DNA of 32,899 nt from CAIKMD01 sp036490955 (GTDB lineage Bacteria; Pseudomonadota; Alphaproteobacteria; ATCC43930; CGMCC-115725), in NCBI GenBank assembly GCA_036490955.1, contig DASXCX010000211.1, positions 1 through 32,899 of the forward strand, in the 5' to 3' direction. Position 1 is the first letter of the stretch; the number at the start of each line of letters is the position of its first letter. Below, in pieces: positions 7,688-14,592 of this stretch. The notes under the pieces are model-generated. The model saw only the letters and a program-made list of their open reading frames with translations, did not search any database and was not told the DNA's origin. Position numbers and translations under genes: made by a program.

Positions 7688-8632
7688 TCAGGCGCGCTCG
7701 AGCGCAGCGACCAGTCCCGCCATGTCGGCGGGAAGCGGCGAAGAGAATTCGAGATAGGCGCCGTTCAGCGGGTGACTGAAACCGATCACACTCGCGTGCA
7801 GTGCTTGGCGCGGGAAGGCGCGCGCGGCTTCCGGCAAACCGGCGGTGCGGCCGCGGCCGTAGGTCTGATCGCCGATCAGCGCGTGGCCGATACTGGTGAG
7901 ATGGACGCGGATTTGATGCGTGCGTCCGGTGGCGAGGCGGCATTCGACCAACGCGGCGCGTAGTCCCAGCGGGCGCAGAACGCGATAATGGGTCACTGCT
8001 TCTTTACCACCGCTCATCACCACCGCCATCTTCTTGCGGTTGACGCGGCTCCGGCCGATGCGGGTCGCGATGGTGCCCGCGCGCGGGCTCGGGACGCCGC
8101 GGACGATCGCAAGATAGGAGCGCGTGAGGCGATGCGCGGCGAAATCGGCGCTGAGCTTCTGTTGCGCGAGATCGGTTTTCGCGACAACCATCAGCCCGCT
8201 GGTGTCCTTATCGATGCGGTGAACGATGCCCGGACGCCTGACGCCGCCGATGCCCGCGAGGCTTTCGCCGCAATGTGCCAGCAGAGCGTTGACGAGGGTG
8301 CGATCGGGATTGCCCGGGGCAGGGTGGACGACGAGGCCGGCGGGCTTGTCGAGCACCAGAAGCTGATCGTCCTCGTAGACGATGTTCAGGGCCATCGCTT
8401 GCGGCTCGGGGCGGTCGGCGACGGGCGCGGGCAGAGCGACGACGAAGCGCTGGCCCCCTTTGACCCGCATCGAGGGGTCGTTTATCGTTTCGCCCTCCAA
8501 GCTCACCTGGCCGGTTTCGATCAGCTTTTTGAGCCGGCTGCGCGAGATCGTGGCGAGATGCGCCGCCAGGACCCGATCCAGCCGCTCGCCCGCTTCCGCT
8601 TCCGCGACGGTGATCTGTTCCGGGGTCGTCAT
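7688..8632 (-). CDS. rluD: 23S rRNA pseudouridine synthase, RluA/RluD family
   Basis: 314 aa with an N-terminal S4 RNA-binding domain (about 17-75: RLDRVLAAHLATISRSRLKKL) followed by the pseudouridine synthase domain. The signature HRIDKDTSG spans 138-146, Asp141 being the predicted catalytic nucleophile; LVLDKPAGLVVHP and GRTHQIRVHL are also typical. RluD modifies helix 69 of 23S rRNA during large-subunit assembly. The S4 domain and proximity to rpoH favour RluD over RluC, but the paralogue assignment is from family features only. ATG at 8632 is the clear start. Divergent from the DUF6476-like membrane protein, with a 35-bp gap that must hold both promoters' ends. Confidence 0.92.
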   Translation of the reverse strand: MTTPEQITVAEAEAGERLDRVLAAHLATISRSRLKKLIETGQVSLEGETINDPSMRVKGGQRFVVALPAPVADRPEPQAMALNIVYEDDQLLVLDKPAGLVVHPAPGNPDRTLVNALLAHCGESLAGIGGVRRPGIVHRIDKDTSGLMVVAKTDLAQQKLSADFAAHRLTRSYLAIVRGVPSPRAGTIATRIGRSRVNRKKMAVVMSGGKEAVTHYRVLRPLGLRAALVECRLATGRTHQIRVHLTSIGHALIGDQTYGRGRTAGLPEAARAFPRQALHASVIGFSHPLNGAYLEFSSPLPADMAGLVAALERA

Positions 8633-8667
8633 TCCGCTCTATCCATCCAGGCAAATTGACCGCAAGC

Positions 8668-9009
8668 ATGCGCGCTCTCAAGGTCCTCGTCATCGTTATG
8701 GGGGTGTTGCTGGTGGCGGGCGTCATCGCGCTCGGCTTTGCCGTCCGCTACCGGCTGAACCATCCGCGCCAGTTATCCTCCGGATCGCCCGCCGCTGCCG
8801 CCCCGGCAATCGGTCCGGCCGCAGCGCCGAACGCCATGACGCTCGACCTGCCGCAGGGTGCGCGCGTTGTCGGTGCCGAGGCGAGCGGCGATCGGCTGGC
8901 GGTGCGGGTCGAGCTTGTCGGCGGCGGCGAAGAGTTAATCATCGTCAACCTCGCCACCGGCGTGCCGGTCGCGACGGTGACCTTGCGGCCGAAAACGGGT
9001 GGGCCATGA
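8668..9009 (+). CDS. single-pass membrane protein, DUF6476-like
   Basis: 113 aa. Residues 1-27 (MRALKVLVIVMGVLLVAGVI followed by ALGFAVR) form one N-terminal membrane segment or uncleaved signal anchor. An Ala/Pro-rich linker then leads to a small C-terminal beta-rich domain (about 60-113). It resembles the DUF6476 family, which in alphaproteobacteria sits divergent from rluD; this is from memory of the family, not a search. Function is unknown; topology suggests a periplasmic C-terminal domain. ATG at 8668 is chosen over TTG at 8656. The stop overlaps the start of the threonine aldolase (ATGA), so the two genes form an operon. Confidence 0.8.
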   Translation: MRALKVLVIVMGVLLVAGVIALGFAVRYRLNHPRQLSSGSPAAAAPAIGPAAAPNAMTLDLPQGARVVGAEASGDRLAVRVELVGGGEELIIVNLATGVPVATVTLRPKTGGP

Positions 9010-10043
9010 ATTTCGCCTCGGACAATGTCACCGGCGCCTCGCCCGAGATTCTCGCCGCCATTGCCGCGGCCAATCGCGGTTCCGCAATGCCTTACGGCGC
9101 GGACGAGATCACGCGCCGGCTCGAGCAGCGGTTCGCCGAGGTCTTCGAGCACGAGGTCGCGGTGTTTCCGGTGGCGACGGGCACGGCGGCGAATTCGCTC
9201 GCGCTCGCCTGCCTGACGCCGGTCTACGGCGCGATCTACTGCCATGAAGAAGCACATATCGCGACCGATGAATGCGGCGCGCCCGAATTCTTCACCGGTG
9301 GCGCCAAGCTTGTGACCTGTCCCGGCGAACACGGGAAGCTGACGCCGGAGATCCTGGCGCCGCGGATTGCCGGCGCCAGTGTGGTCCATAATGTTCAGCC
9401 GGCGACGATCAGCATCACGGAGGAGACGGAGGCGGGGACGGTCTACGGGCCGTCGGAAATCACAGCGCTAAGCGCCCTCGCGCGTCGCCACGGGCTTACG
9501 TTCCATATGGATGGCGCGCGCTTCGCCAACGCGGTGGCGAGCCTCGACTGCGCGCCCGCCGATGTCACTTGGCGCGCAGGCGTCGACGCACTGTCCTTCG
9601 GTGCGACCAAGAACGGCGCGCTGGCGGCCGAAGCGGTGCTGTTCTTCGATCTCAAGCGGGCGGAGATTTTCGGCTACCGCCGCAAGCGTGCCGGACATCT
9701 GCTCTCGAAGCAGCGTTTCGTCGCCGCGCAGCTCGAGGCTTATCTCGAAGGCGACCTCTGGCTGCGAAATGCGCGGCATGCGAACGCAATGGCAGCTCGC
9801 CTAGGCGACGGCCTGGCAGCGCTGCCTGGCACGCGCTTGCTGCATCCGGTCGAGGGTAACGAAGTGTTCGTTGACCTCAGCGAGCGCGCGATCGAGCGCC
9901 TCGCCGCCGCCGGCTTCGGCTTCTATCGCTGGGGCGAGGCGCCAGTGCTGCGTCTCGTCACGGCCTTCGACACTGCCGGTGAGGCAGTCGAGAGTTTCCT
10001 GCGCGTGGCGAGGGAAGCACTTGGCGACGCGACGACGCTCTGA
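9006..10043 (+). CDS. ltaE: low-specificity L-threonine aldolase (beta-eliminating lyase family)
   Basis: 345 aa, PLP fold-type I. Family motifs are FASDNVTG at the N-terminus, YGADEITRRLE, VFPVATGTAANSLAL (phosphate-binding loop), His84 in CHEEAHI (stacks on PLP), HMDGARFANA with Asp169, and the Schiff-base lysine Lys202 in SFGATKNGA. The enzyme cleaves L-threonine or L-allo-threonine to glycine and acetaldehyde in the cytosol. The start ATG overlaps the stop of the upstream membrane-protein gene. The gene is followed by a long non-coding stretch leading to the ornithine decarboxylase. Confidence 0.93.
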   Translation: MNFASDNVTGASPEILAAIAAANRGSAMPYGADEITRRLEQRFAEVFEHEVAVFPVATGTAANSLALACLTPVYGAIYCHEEAHIATDECGAPEFFTGGAKLVTCPGEHGKLTPEILAPRIAGASVVHNVQPATISITEETEAGTVYGPSEITALSALARRHGLTFHMDGARFANAVASLDCAPADVTWRAGVDALSFGATKNGALAAEAVLFFDLKRAEIFGYRRKRAGHLLSKQRFVAAQLEAYLEGDLWLRNARHANAMAARLGDGLAALPGTRLLHPVEGNEVFVDLSERAIERLAAAGFGFYRWGEAPVLRLVTAFDTAGEAVESFLRVAREALGDATTL

Positions 10044-10090
10044 GCCGCACGCGAGCGTGTCGCGCGGAACACAGATTGCCGCTCTGCGGG

Positions 10091-10120
10091 AAAAAAATTC
10101 GTTCCCCTATGAATTTTTTC
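10091..10120. repeat. AT-rich inverted repeat downstream of threonine aldolase
   Basis: AAAAAATTC at 10092-10100 and GAATTTTTT at 10111-10119 are perfect 9-bp arms around a 10-nt loop (GTTCCCCTAT). It stands out in high-GC surroundings. It could act as a weak terminator after the aldolase (the second arm ends in a T run) or as an UP-like element for the downstream promoter. The stem is A:T-rich, so a classical strong terminator is unlikely. Confidence 0.55.
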
Positions 10121-10149
10121 TTGCATCGCAGATCGATGCGATTATTTAT
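10121..10149 (+). promoter_or_regulatory. candidate promoter with dyad operator for the decarboxylase leader
   Basis: TTGCAT (10121-10126) could be a -35 box and TATTTA (10143-10148) a -10 box, spacing 16 bp. Between and overlapping them is a perfect dyad, GCATCG (10123-10128)-N5-CGATGC (10134-10139), suited to a dimeric repressor. A start near 10155 would give a leader of about 350 nt before the decarboxylase. This is read by eye; no consensus score was computed. Confidence 0.3.
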
Positions 10150-10227
10150 CGATCTCGCAGACGCACTCGCACGTGCCTATGGCCCATCGTGGTTATGCAA
10201 CGACGTAACGCGTCCTTTTTGGCAGAG

Positions 10228-10506
10228 CCGGTCATCGTGGGCCGGTCCCGAGAGGGAGCTCGATATGGTTGCTATCCTACGCAGGGCCGCAACGCCCTGC
10301 CCTGACGCCGACTACCAGGATCACAGGGTCGCTTGCGGTTTCGATGGCCGCGATCTCCTAAGTCCCAGCAGAAATAATTAACCAATCTCCGGTAGGAAGG
10401 GCGCTTCGCCCGGACCGCCGGACCAGTCATCAGTGTCGCACGCCCGCGGGGGGATCCGGGGGCGAGCGCCGCTCCCGTCACAGCGAGCTATAGGACACCT
10501 GCGGGT
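10228..10506 (+). promoter_or_regulatory. structured 5' leader of ornithine decarboxylase (possible speF RNA motif)
   Basis: The stretch between the aldolase and the decarboxylase has no full-length gene but is rich in structure. Seen: a direct repeat GCCGGTC (10227-10233 and 10241-10247); a small GNRA-capped hairpin TCCC-GAGA-GGGA (10246-10257) that would cover a Shine-Dalgarno site AGGGAG; a perfect 7-bp stem GCAGGGC (10281-10287) with GCCCTGC (10294-10300); a competing pair CCCTG (10300-10304) with CAGGG (10324-10328); and GGGCG-CTT-CGCCC near 10398-10410. The speF RNA motif is a known alphaproteobacterial cis-element upstream of ornithine decarboxylase genes; position and target gene fit, but I could not run a covariance search. 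Confidence 0.5.
10265..10381 (+). CDS. possible leader peptide upstream of ornithine decarboxylase
   Basis: A 38-codon frame starts at ATG 10265, six bases after a strong Shine-Dalgarno AGGGAG (10253-10258), and stops at TAA 10379-10381, 125 bp before the decarboxylase. The peptide begins MVAILRRAATPCPDADY and ends SPSRNN. It has no signal peptide or domain. The ribosome site is far better than that of the decarboxylase itself, and the reading frame runs through the main leader hairpin, so ribosome position could control the fold. E. coli speF is controlled by an ornithine-sensing leader peptide (SpeFL), but I see no sequence resemblance beyond an Arg-Arg pair. Translation is inferred only. 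Confidence 0.35.
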   Translation: MVAILRRAATPCPDADYQDHRVACGFDGRDLLSPSRNN

Positions 10507-11646
10507 ATGAACAACAAGAAGGTTGCCAAGTTTCTGGCTGAGCGCCAGCCGGAGACGCCCTACCTGATCGTCGACCTCGACGTCGTCGGTCAGGCCTACA
10601 AGCTGCTCCGACGATACATGCCGTTGGCGAAGATCTTCTACGCCGTGAAGGCCAATCCGGCACCGGAAGTGGTCGGGCTGTTACGCGACCTCGACTCTAA
10701 TTTCGACGTCGCCAGCCGCAACGAGATTGATCTCTGCATGGAGCGCGGGGTCGGTGCCGAGCGGATTTCCTTCGGCAACACGATCAAGAAGGAGCGTGAC
10801 ATCGCCTACGCTTTCGAGCGTGGCGTGCGGCTCTATGCCTTCGACAGCGCTTGCGAGCTTGAGAAGCTGGCCCGGTCTGCGCCCGGCAGCCGCGTCTTTT
10901 GCCGGATCCTGGTGGAATCGACCGGCGCCGAATGGCCGCTGTCGAGGAAATTCGGCTGCGCGCCGGAAATGGCGGTTGAACTGCTGCGCCAGGCCAAGGC
11001 GCTGGGTCTCGATCCCTATGGTGTCTCCTTCCACGTCGGCTCGCAGCAGACGAAGGTCGACCAATGGGATAGCGCGATCGAGCGGGCGGCCAAGATGTTC
11101 TGGGCGTTGGCCGAGACTGACATCAACCTCCGCATGATCAATGTCGGCGGCGGCTTCCCGGCGAAATATCGGGGCGACGTCCCCGGCGTGGCGCAATACG
11201 CCAACGCGGTCATGGGGGCGATCACCCGGCATTTCGGCAACGACCTGCCTGAGATCATCATCGAGCCCGGCCGCTCGCTGGTCGGCGATGCGGGGGTGAT
11301 CCACAGCGAGGTCGTGCTGATCTCGCGGAAGTCGGAGAACGACGAGAAACGCTGGGTCTATCTCGATGTCGGTAAGTTCAATGGCCTCGCCGAGACCATG
11401 GACGAAGCGATCCGCTACCGGATCAAGACGCCCTATGAGGGCACCGGCGTCGCCACCGGGCCTGTGGTACTTGCCGGTCCGACCTGCGATAGCGCGGACA
11501 TCCTCTATGAGAAGAGCCGCTACCGCATGCCGCTCGATCTCAAGGTCGGCGACCGGATCGAGATCCTCGCGACCGGCGCCTACACATCGAGCTACGCCTC
11601 GGTGAACTTCAACGGCTTCACGCCGATCAAGACCTACTGCATCTGA
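10507..11646 (+). CDS. type III PLP ornithine (lysine/ornithine) decarboxylase
   Basis: 379 aa, alanine-racemase-fold (eukaryotic-type) decarboxylase that makes putrescine from ornithine, possibly cadaverine from lysine. Lys48 in FYAVKANP is the PLP Schiff-base lysine; His176 in SFHVGSQ stacks on the ring; GGGFP (214-218) and EPGR (253-256) bind the phosphate; Cys327 in GPTCDSADIL is the catalytic cysteine supplied across the dimer interface. The family length (about 377 aa) matches. The start ATG 10507 has only weak ribosome-site sequence (AGGA some 12 nt upstream), consistent with control by the leader. The last 13 bp overlap the end of the convergent DUF1194 gene. Substrate preference between ornithine and lysine cannot be set from sequence alone. 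Confidence 0.94.
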   Translation: MNNKKVAKFLAERQPETPYLIVDLDVVGQAYKLLRRYMPLAKIFYAVKANPAPEVVGLLRDLDSNFDVASRNEIDLCMERGVGAERISFGNTIKKERDIAYAFERGVRLYAFDSACELEKLARSAPGSRVFCRILVESTGAEWPLSRKFGCAPEMAVELLRQAKALGLDPYGVSFHVGSQQTKVDQWDSAIERAAKMFWALAETDINLRMINVGGGFPAKYRGDVPGVAQYANAVMGAITRHFGNDLPEIIIEPGRSLVGDAGVIHSEVVLISRKSENDEKRWVYLDVGKFNGLAETMDEAIRYRIKTPYEGTGVATGPVVLAGPTCDSADILYEKSRYRMPLDLKVGDRIEILATGAYTSSYASVNFNGFTPIKTYCI

Positions 11647-12374
11647 CCCGCTGCGAAGCGGCCTAACAGAAAGCTCCTCGCCGAGATCTCGGCGAGGAGC
11701 TTTTGTTTTATGGCGGTGGCGAAGGAGTCGAAGTCTTTTACTTGCAGCAGGAAGGCGCCGTCGCCGCCGATCACCTCGTTGTTGTAATAGGTGTCGAGCC
11801 AGGGCTCGCTGGCGAGGATGGCGAGGCCGTTGATGGTGACGCCCTTGGCGTTGAGCGCATCGCGGATATCGTCGGGGCGCGGGCCGATATTCGCCATGCC
11901 ATCGCCCGAGATATCGATGACCCGGCGCGCCGCCTCGTCGGGAGCATTCTCGAGAGCGGCGCCCGCGGCGAGCAACGCATCGCCGATCGCGGTGAGGCCG
12001 TTGGAGCTGCGCTTGCCGGCGCGGATCTTGGCGGCGAAGGCTTTGCCTGTCGCCCCGTCGCCCACCTTCGTCCAATCGGCGACGATCGCCTGCTTGTCGC
12101 GATCCGACCATTCGAGCATGAGCACGTCGATCCCGCCGACGCTTTGGATCGCATCGATTACGTCGGCGTTCTCGAAGGCGCGGGCGATGCCCTCGTGCTG
12201 GAGCTCGTATTCGCCGGCATCGACGCTCTCCGACACGTCGACGGCGAGCACGAGGGCCATCGCAACCTTGGCGGCAGCGGCTGGCGGGATAATCGCGAAC
12301 GGGGCGAGGAGCGTGAGGAGGGCGACGAGCCCCGCGCGCGCGGGCGGCATTATCTTGCCCAGGCTGAAAAGCAT
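11634..12374 (-). CDS. DUF1194 (VWA-like) exported protein
   Basis: About 246 aa. An N-terminal signal peptide (hydrophobic LVALLTLLAPFAII followed by PPAAAA) precedes a von Willebrand A-like domain. Its metal-binding loop DVSES (DxSxS) lies at residues 46-50, and SNGLTAIGDAL and VIDISGDGMANIG supply the other loops. DUF1194 proteins are of unknown function, periplasmic by prediction. Start choice is uncertain: ATG 12374, ATG 12350, or GTG 12398, the last having GAGG at good spacing. The C-terminal 15 residues (after KQKLLAEI) extend past the usual family end as I recall it and are encoded by the terminator palindrome of the convergent gene and the decarboxylase's last codons. It is divergent from the secreted protein at 12421. 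Confidence 0.85.
   Translation of the reverse strand: MLFSLGKIMPPARAGLVALLTLLAPFAIIPPAAAAKVAMALVLAVDVSESVDAGEYELQHEGIARAFENADVIDAIQSVGGIDVLMLEWSDRDKQAIVADWTKVGDGATGKAFAAKIRAGKRSSNGLTAIGDALLAAGAALENAPDEAARRVIDISGDGMANIGPRPDDIRDALNAKGVTINGLAILASEPWLDTYYNNEVIGGDGAFLLQVKDFDSFATAIKQKLLAEISARSFLLGRFAAGQMQ
11673..11710 (+). terminator. palindromic terminator after ornithine decarboxylase
   Basis: A perfect 28-bp palindrome (arms GCTCCTCGCCGAGA and its complement, 11673-11700) is followed by TTTTGTTTTA, giving a strong intrinsic terminator 26 bp after the decarboxylase stop. The opposite strand also ends in a T-containing run (TTTCTGTT), so it may partly act both ways. It lies inside the 3' end of the convergent DUF1194 coding sequence. 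Confidence 0.85.
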
Positions 12375-12420
12375 CGGTATGAATCTAAAGGTTTTCACGC
12401 GTGCCTCAACCGAGGGATGG

Positions 12421-12888
12421 ATGATCGCGAAATCACCCCTGCACTTTGCCGCCGCCACTGTTGTTCTGATCGCCGGCCTCTCCGGGGCTGAGCGCGAGGG
12501 CGCTGCGGCGACATCGAATACGCCACCCAATTGCTCGGCGATCGCCTTCCGTCCGATCCTTGCGCGGACGGGCGATGGCGAGCAGGACGCGGGCCTCTAC
12601 AAGTCGCGTTATGGCCGTATCGAAGTGAAGGCAACCGTCAAGGACGGCGCGCCACAGAACTATTTCGTGGAGATCAACGGTAAGCCGCTCGCCTCGGCGA
12701 CGAACTTGCCGAGCACGATCGCCCTTTGTGCCAAGACCAAGCGCCTACCGGCGCCGGGCGCTTCCGATCCCGCTTGTATCGGCGATCAGTTGCAGGTGCT
12801 GAACATCCATAACGGCGATGATCGCTATGTGTTGCTTTATGCGCATCGCGCCGGCGCTTGGCATTTCTGCAGCGCCGGCGTTCCCTGA
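12421..12888 (+). CDS. secreted hypothetical protein with four cysteines
   Basis: 155 aa with a Sec signal peptide (FAAATVVLIAGLSGA, probable cleavage around residue 22-30). The mature domain contains Cys38, Cys103, Cys119 and Cys150, suggesting two disulfides in the periplasm. A short pattern YKSRYGRIEVKATVKDG and YVLLYAHRAGAWHF suggest a compact beta-rich fold. I do not recognise the family. ATG 12421 is preferred: AGGGA is about 5 bases upstream and the signal peptide then starts correctly. An upstream in-frame ATG at 12379 would spoil the signal peptide. It starts within 50 bp of the divergent DUF1194 gene, so their promoters overlap or lie in each other's 5' ends. Confidence 0.78.
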   Translation: MIAKSPLHFAAATVVLIAGLSGAEREGAAATSNTPPNCSAIAFRPILARTGDGEQDAGLYKSRYGRIEVKATVKDGAPQNYFVEINGKPLASATNLPSTIALCAKTKRLPAPGASDPACIGDQLQVLNIHNGDDRYVLLYAHRAGAWHFCSAGVP

Positions 12889-12903
12889 GACCAATATTTC
12901 GCC

Positions 12904-14499
12904 TTAGCGCGCGCTTGCGGAAAGGCGAGCGGCCGAACTCGGCTGCATGCTCGTGATCGCGGCATGATAGATCGCCGGTGTATCGAGCAGGCGCGTCGCG
13001 ACGAGCTCGTCGAGACTGCTCTTCTCGCGCTCCGCCGGGCAGAGCGACCGGAGATGCTCCCAGCCTTTGTCGTCGAGGCTGATCCGCGACCGCAATAGCG
13101 ACGGCTGGATCGGGGAGGCGCTCGCCGGCAGGAGCGCCGCGACATTGGCTTCATCGTCCGCCTGCTCTGAGGTGCAGACGGTCGGAACCACCCCATGCGT
13201 GTTGAGCTGATAGCCGCCGGCGGTGATGATCTGCGCCCAGGTTACCGTAAGCTCGCCGTCGTTCGAGGTCCGGACAACGGTCTGAACCGTGCCCTTGCCG
13301 TAGGAAGACGTGCCGATGACCACGGCGCGGCCGGAATCCTGCAGCGCCGACGCGACGATCTCCGAAGCCGATGCTGAGCCGCCATTGACCAGCACGGCCA
13401 TCGGTGCGGTTTCCACGACGCGGTTTCCCGTCGCGGTAAAATACTGCATCGCTCCGGGGTTGCGGCCGATGGTCCGCAAAACATCGCCTTTTTGGATGAA
13501 AAGGCTCACGACATCGACCGATTGATCGAGCAGGCCGCCCGGATCGTCCCGCAGATCGAGAACGATGCCGTGGAGATTATCGCCCATATCGCGATGCGCC
13601 TGCTTCAAAAGCTCGGCCAGACGCTCGCCGGTCTGCTGATTGAAAAGTGTGACCTTCAGCCAGGCGATGTCGCCGTTCTCTTTCATGCTGACTGTATCGG
13701 GAACGATGCGAGCACGTTGCACCGCGATCTTCAGAGGTTCGGTGAGGCCTTGCCGCGCGACCGCGATCTGAACCAGCGTCTTCGCCGGTCCGCGGAGATG
13801 TTTACGGATATCGTCGTGCGTGAACTGCTCGACCGGTACGCCGTCGAGCGCGACAATACGGTCGCCCGGGACAAGCCCTGCAGTCGCCGCCGGGGTGTCC
13901 GGCATGACGCCCGCGATGCGCACGTCGTTCTCGTGAAAATCAAGCGTAACGCCGATGCCGCCGAAACCGTCTCGGGTAGCGCGGTGCTCGCGTGCGACAT
14001 TGGGCGGCACGTAGCGGGAATAGGGGTCAAGCTTGGCGAGCGTGCCGTCGATCACAAGCTCCTCGAGTTTATCTGGCAACTCGGCGCCGACGACCGGCGA
14101 CAATGCGCGGGCGTCATCGATGATCTTGCTTGTCAGCACGCTCCAATCGACCAGTTCAGATGCGCCCGGCGCATCGTAGCGGCGGCTCTGGCCGGCGACG
14201 TTCAGCGTCACCGAGTCGGCGCTACTCTCGACCGAAACATTCGAATCGATCGACGATAGGCGGGCAAGGCCGGTCAACGCGAGGTCGCGCGGTTGCACCT
14301 CCTTGACATGATATTCGAGGATGCTCTCATTCGTCTCGGTGAACAGCCGCCGCTCGTCGGATTGAGCGGCGGTCGGCTTGTCTGCGCGACCAGCACAAGC
14401 GGCGACGGCAAGAACGGCGAAGGCGGCGGCACAGCGGCGTGACCAAGCGCCACTGAGACCAGCCAGCAAGGTGCTTTGCGGCGCGGCTGTCTCTGTCAT
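12904..14499 (-). CDS. S41 family C-terminal processing peptidase, lipoprotein
   Basis: 531 aa. The N-terminus has a signal sequence ending in a lipobox LAVAAC (Cys35), so the protein is likely anchored to a membrane facing the periplasm. A PDZ domain spans about 178-262 (GFGGIGVTLDF to PLKIAVQR). The tail-specific protease domain follows, with LDLRDDPGG, Ser375 in NGGSASASE as nucleophile and Lys402 in SYGKGTVQ as general base. Family members trim the C-termini of envelope proteins. ATG 14499 is chosen because an upstream frame (to 14571) would bury the signal peptide. It is the last gene of the minus-strand run, 93 bp after rnr, so it may have its own promoter. Confidence 0.9.
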   Translation of the reverse strand: MTETAAPQSTLLAGLSGAWSRRCAAAFAVLAVAACAGRADKPTAAQSDERRLFTETNESILEYHVKEVQPRDLALTGLARLSSIDSNVSVESSADSVTLNVAGQSRRYDAPGASELVDWSVLTSKIIDDARALSPVVGAELPDKLEELVIDGTLAKLDPYSRYVPPNVAREHRATRDGFGGIGVTLDFHENDVRIAGVMPDTPAATAGLVPGDRIVALDGVPVEQFTHDDIRKHLRGPAKTLVQIAVARQGLTEPLKIAVQRARIVPDTVSMKENGDIAWLKVTLFNQQTGERLAELLKQAHRDMGDNLHGIVLDLRDDPGGLLDQSVDVVSLFIQKGDVLRTIGRNPGAMQYFTATGNRVVETAPMAVLVNGGSASASEIVASALQDSGRAVVIGTSSYGKGTVQTVVRTSNDGELTVTWAQIITAGGYQLNTHGVVPTVCTSEQADDEANVAALLPASASPIQPSLLRSRISLDDKGWEHLRSLCPAEREKSSLDELVATRLLDTPAIYHAAITSMQPSSAARLSASAR

Positions 14500-14592
14500 A
14501 GCGAAGGCAATACCATCCCATTGAGGCCACAAAAGCGCCTCAATGTTGCCGGGCAAACTTCCTCTGTGCAAGAAAATAAAGAGTGAGTAGTG

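Noticed and set aside
10681..12111. 476-codon minus-strand open frame across the decarboxylase and DUF1194 genes
   Set aside because: It is out of frame with DUF1194 and antisense to the decarboxylase; no family resemblance.
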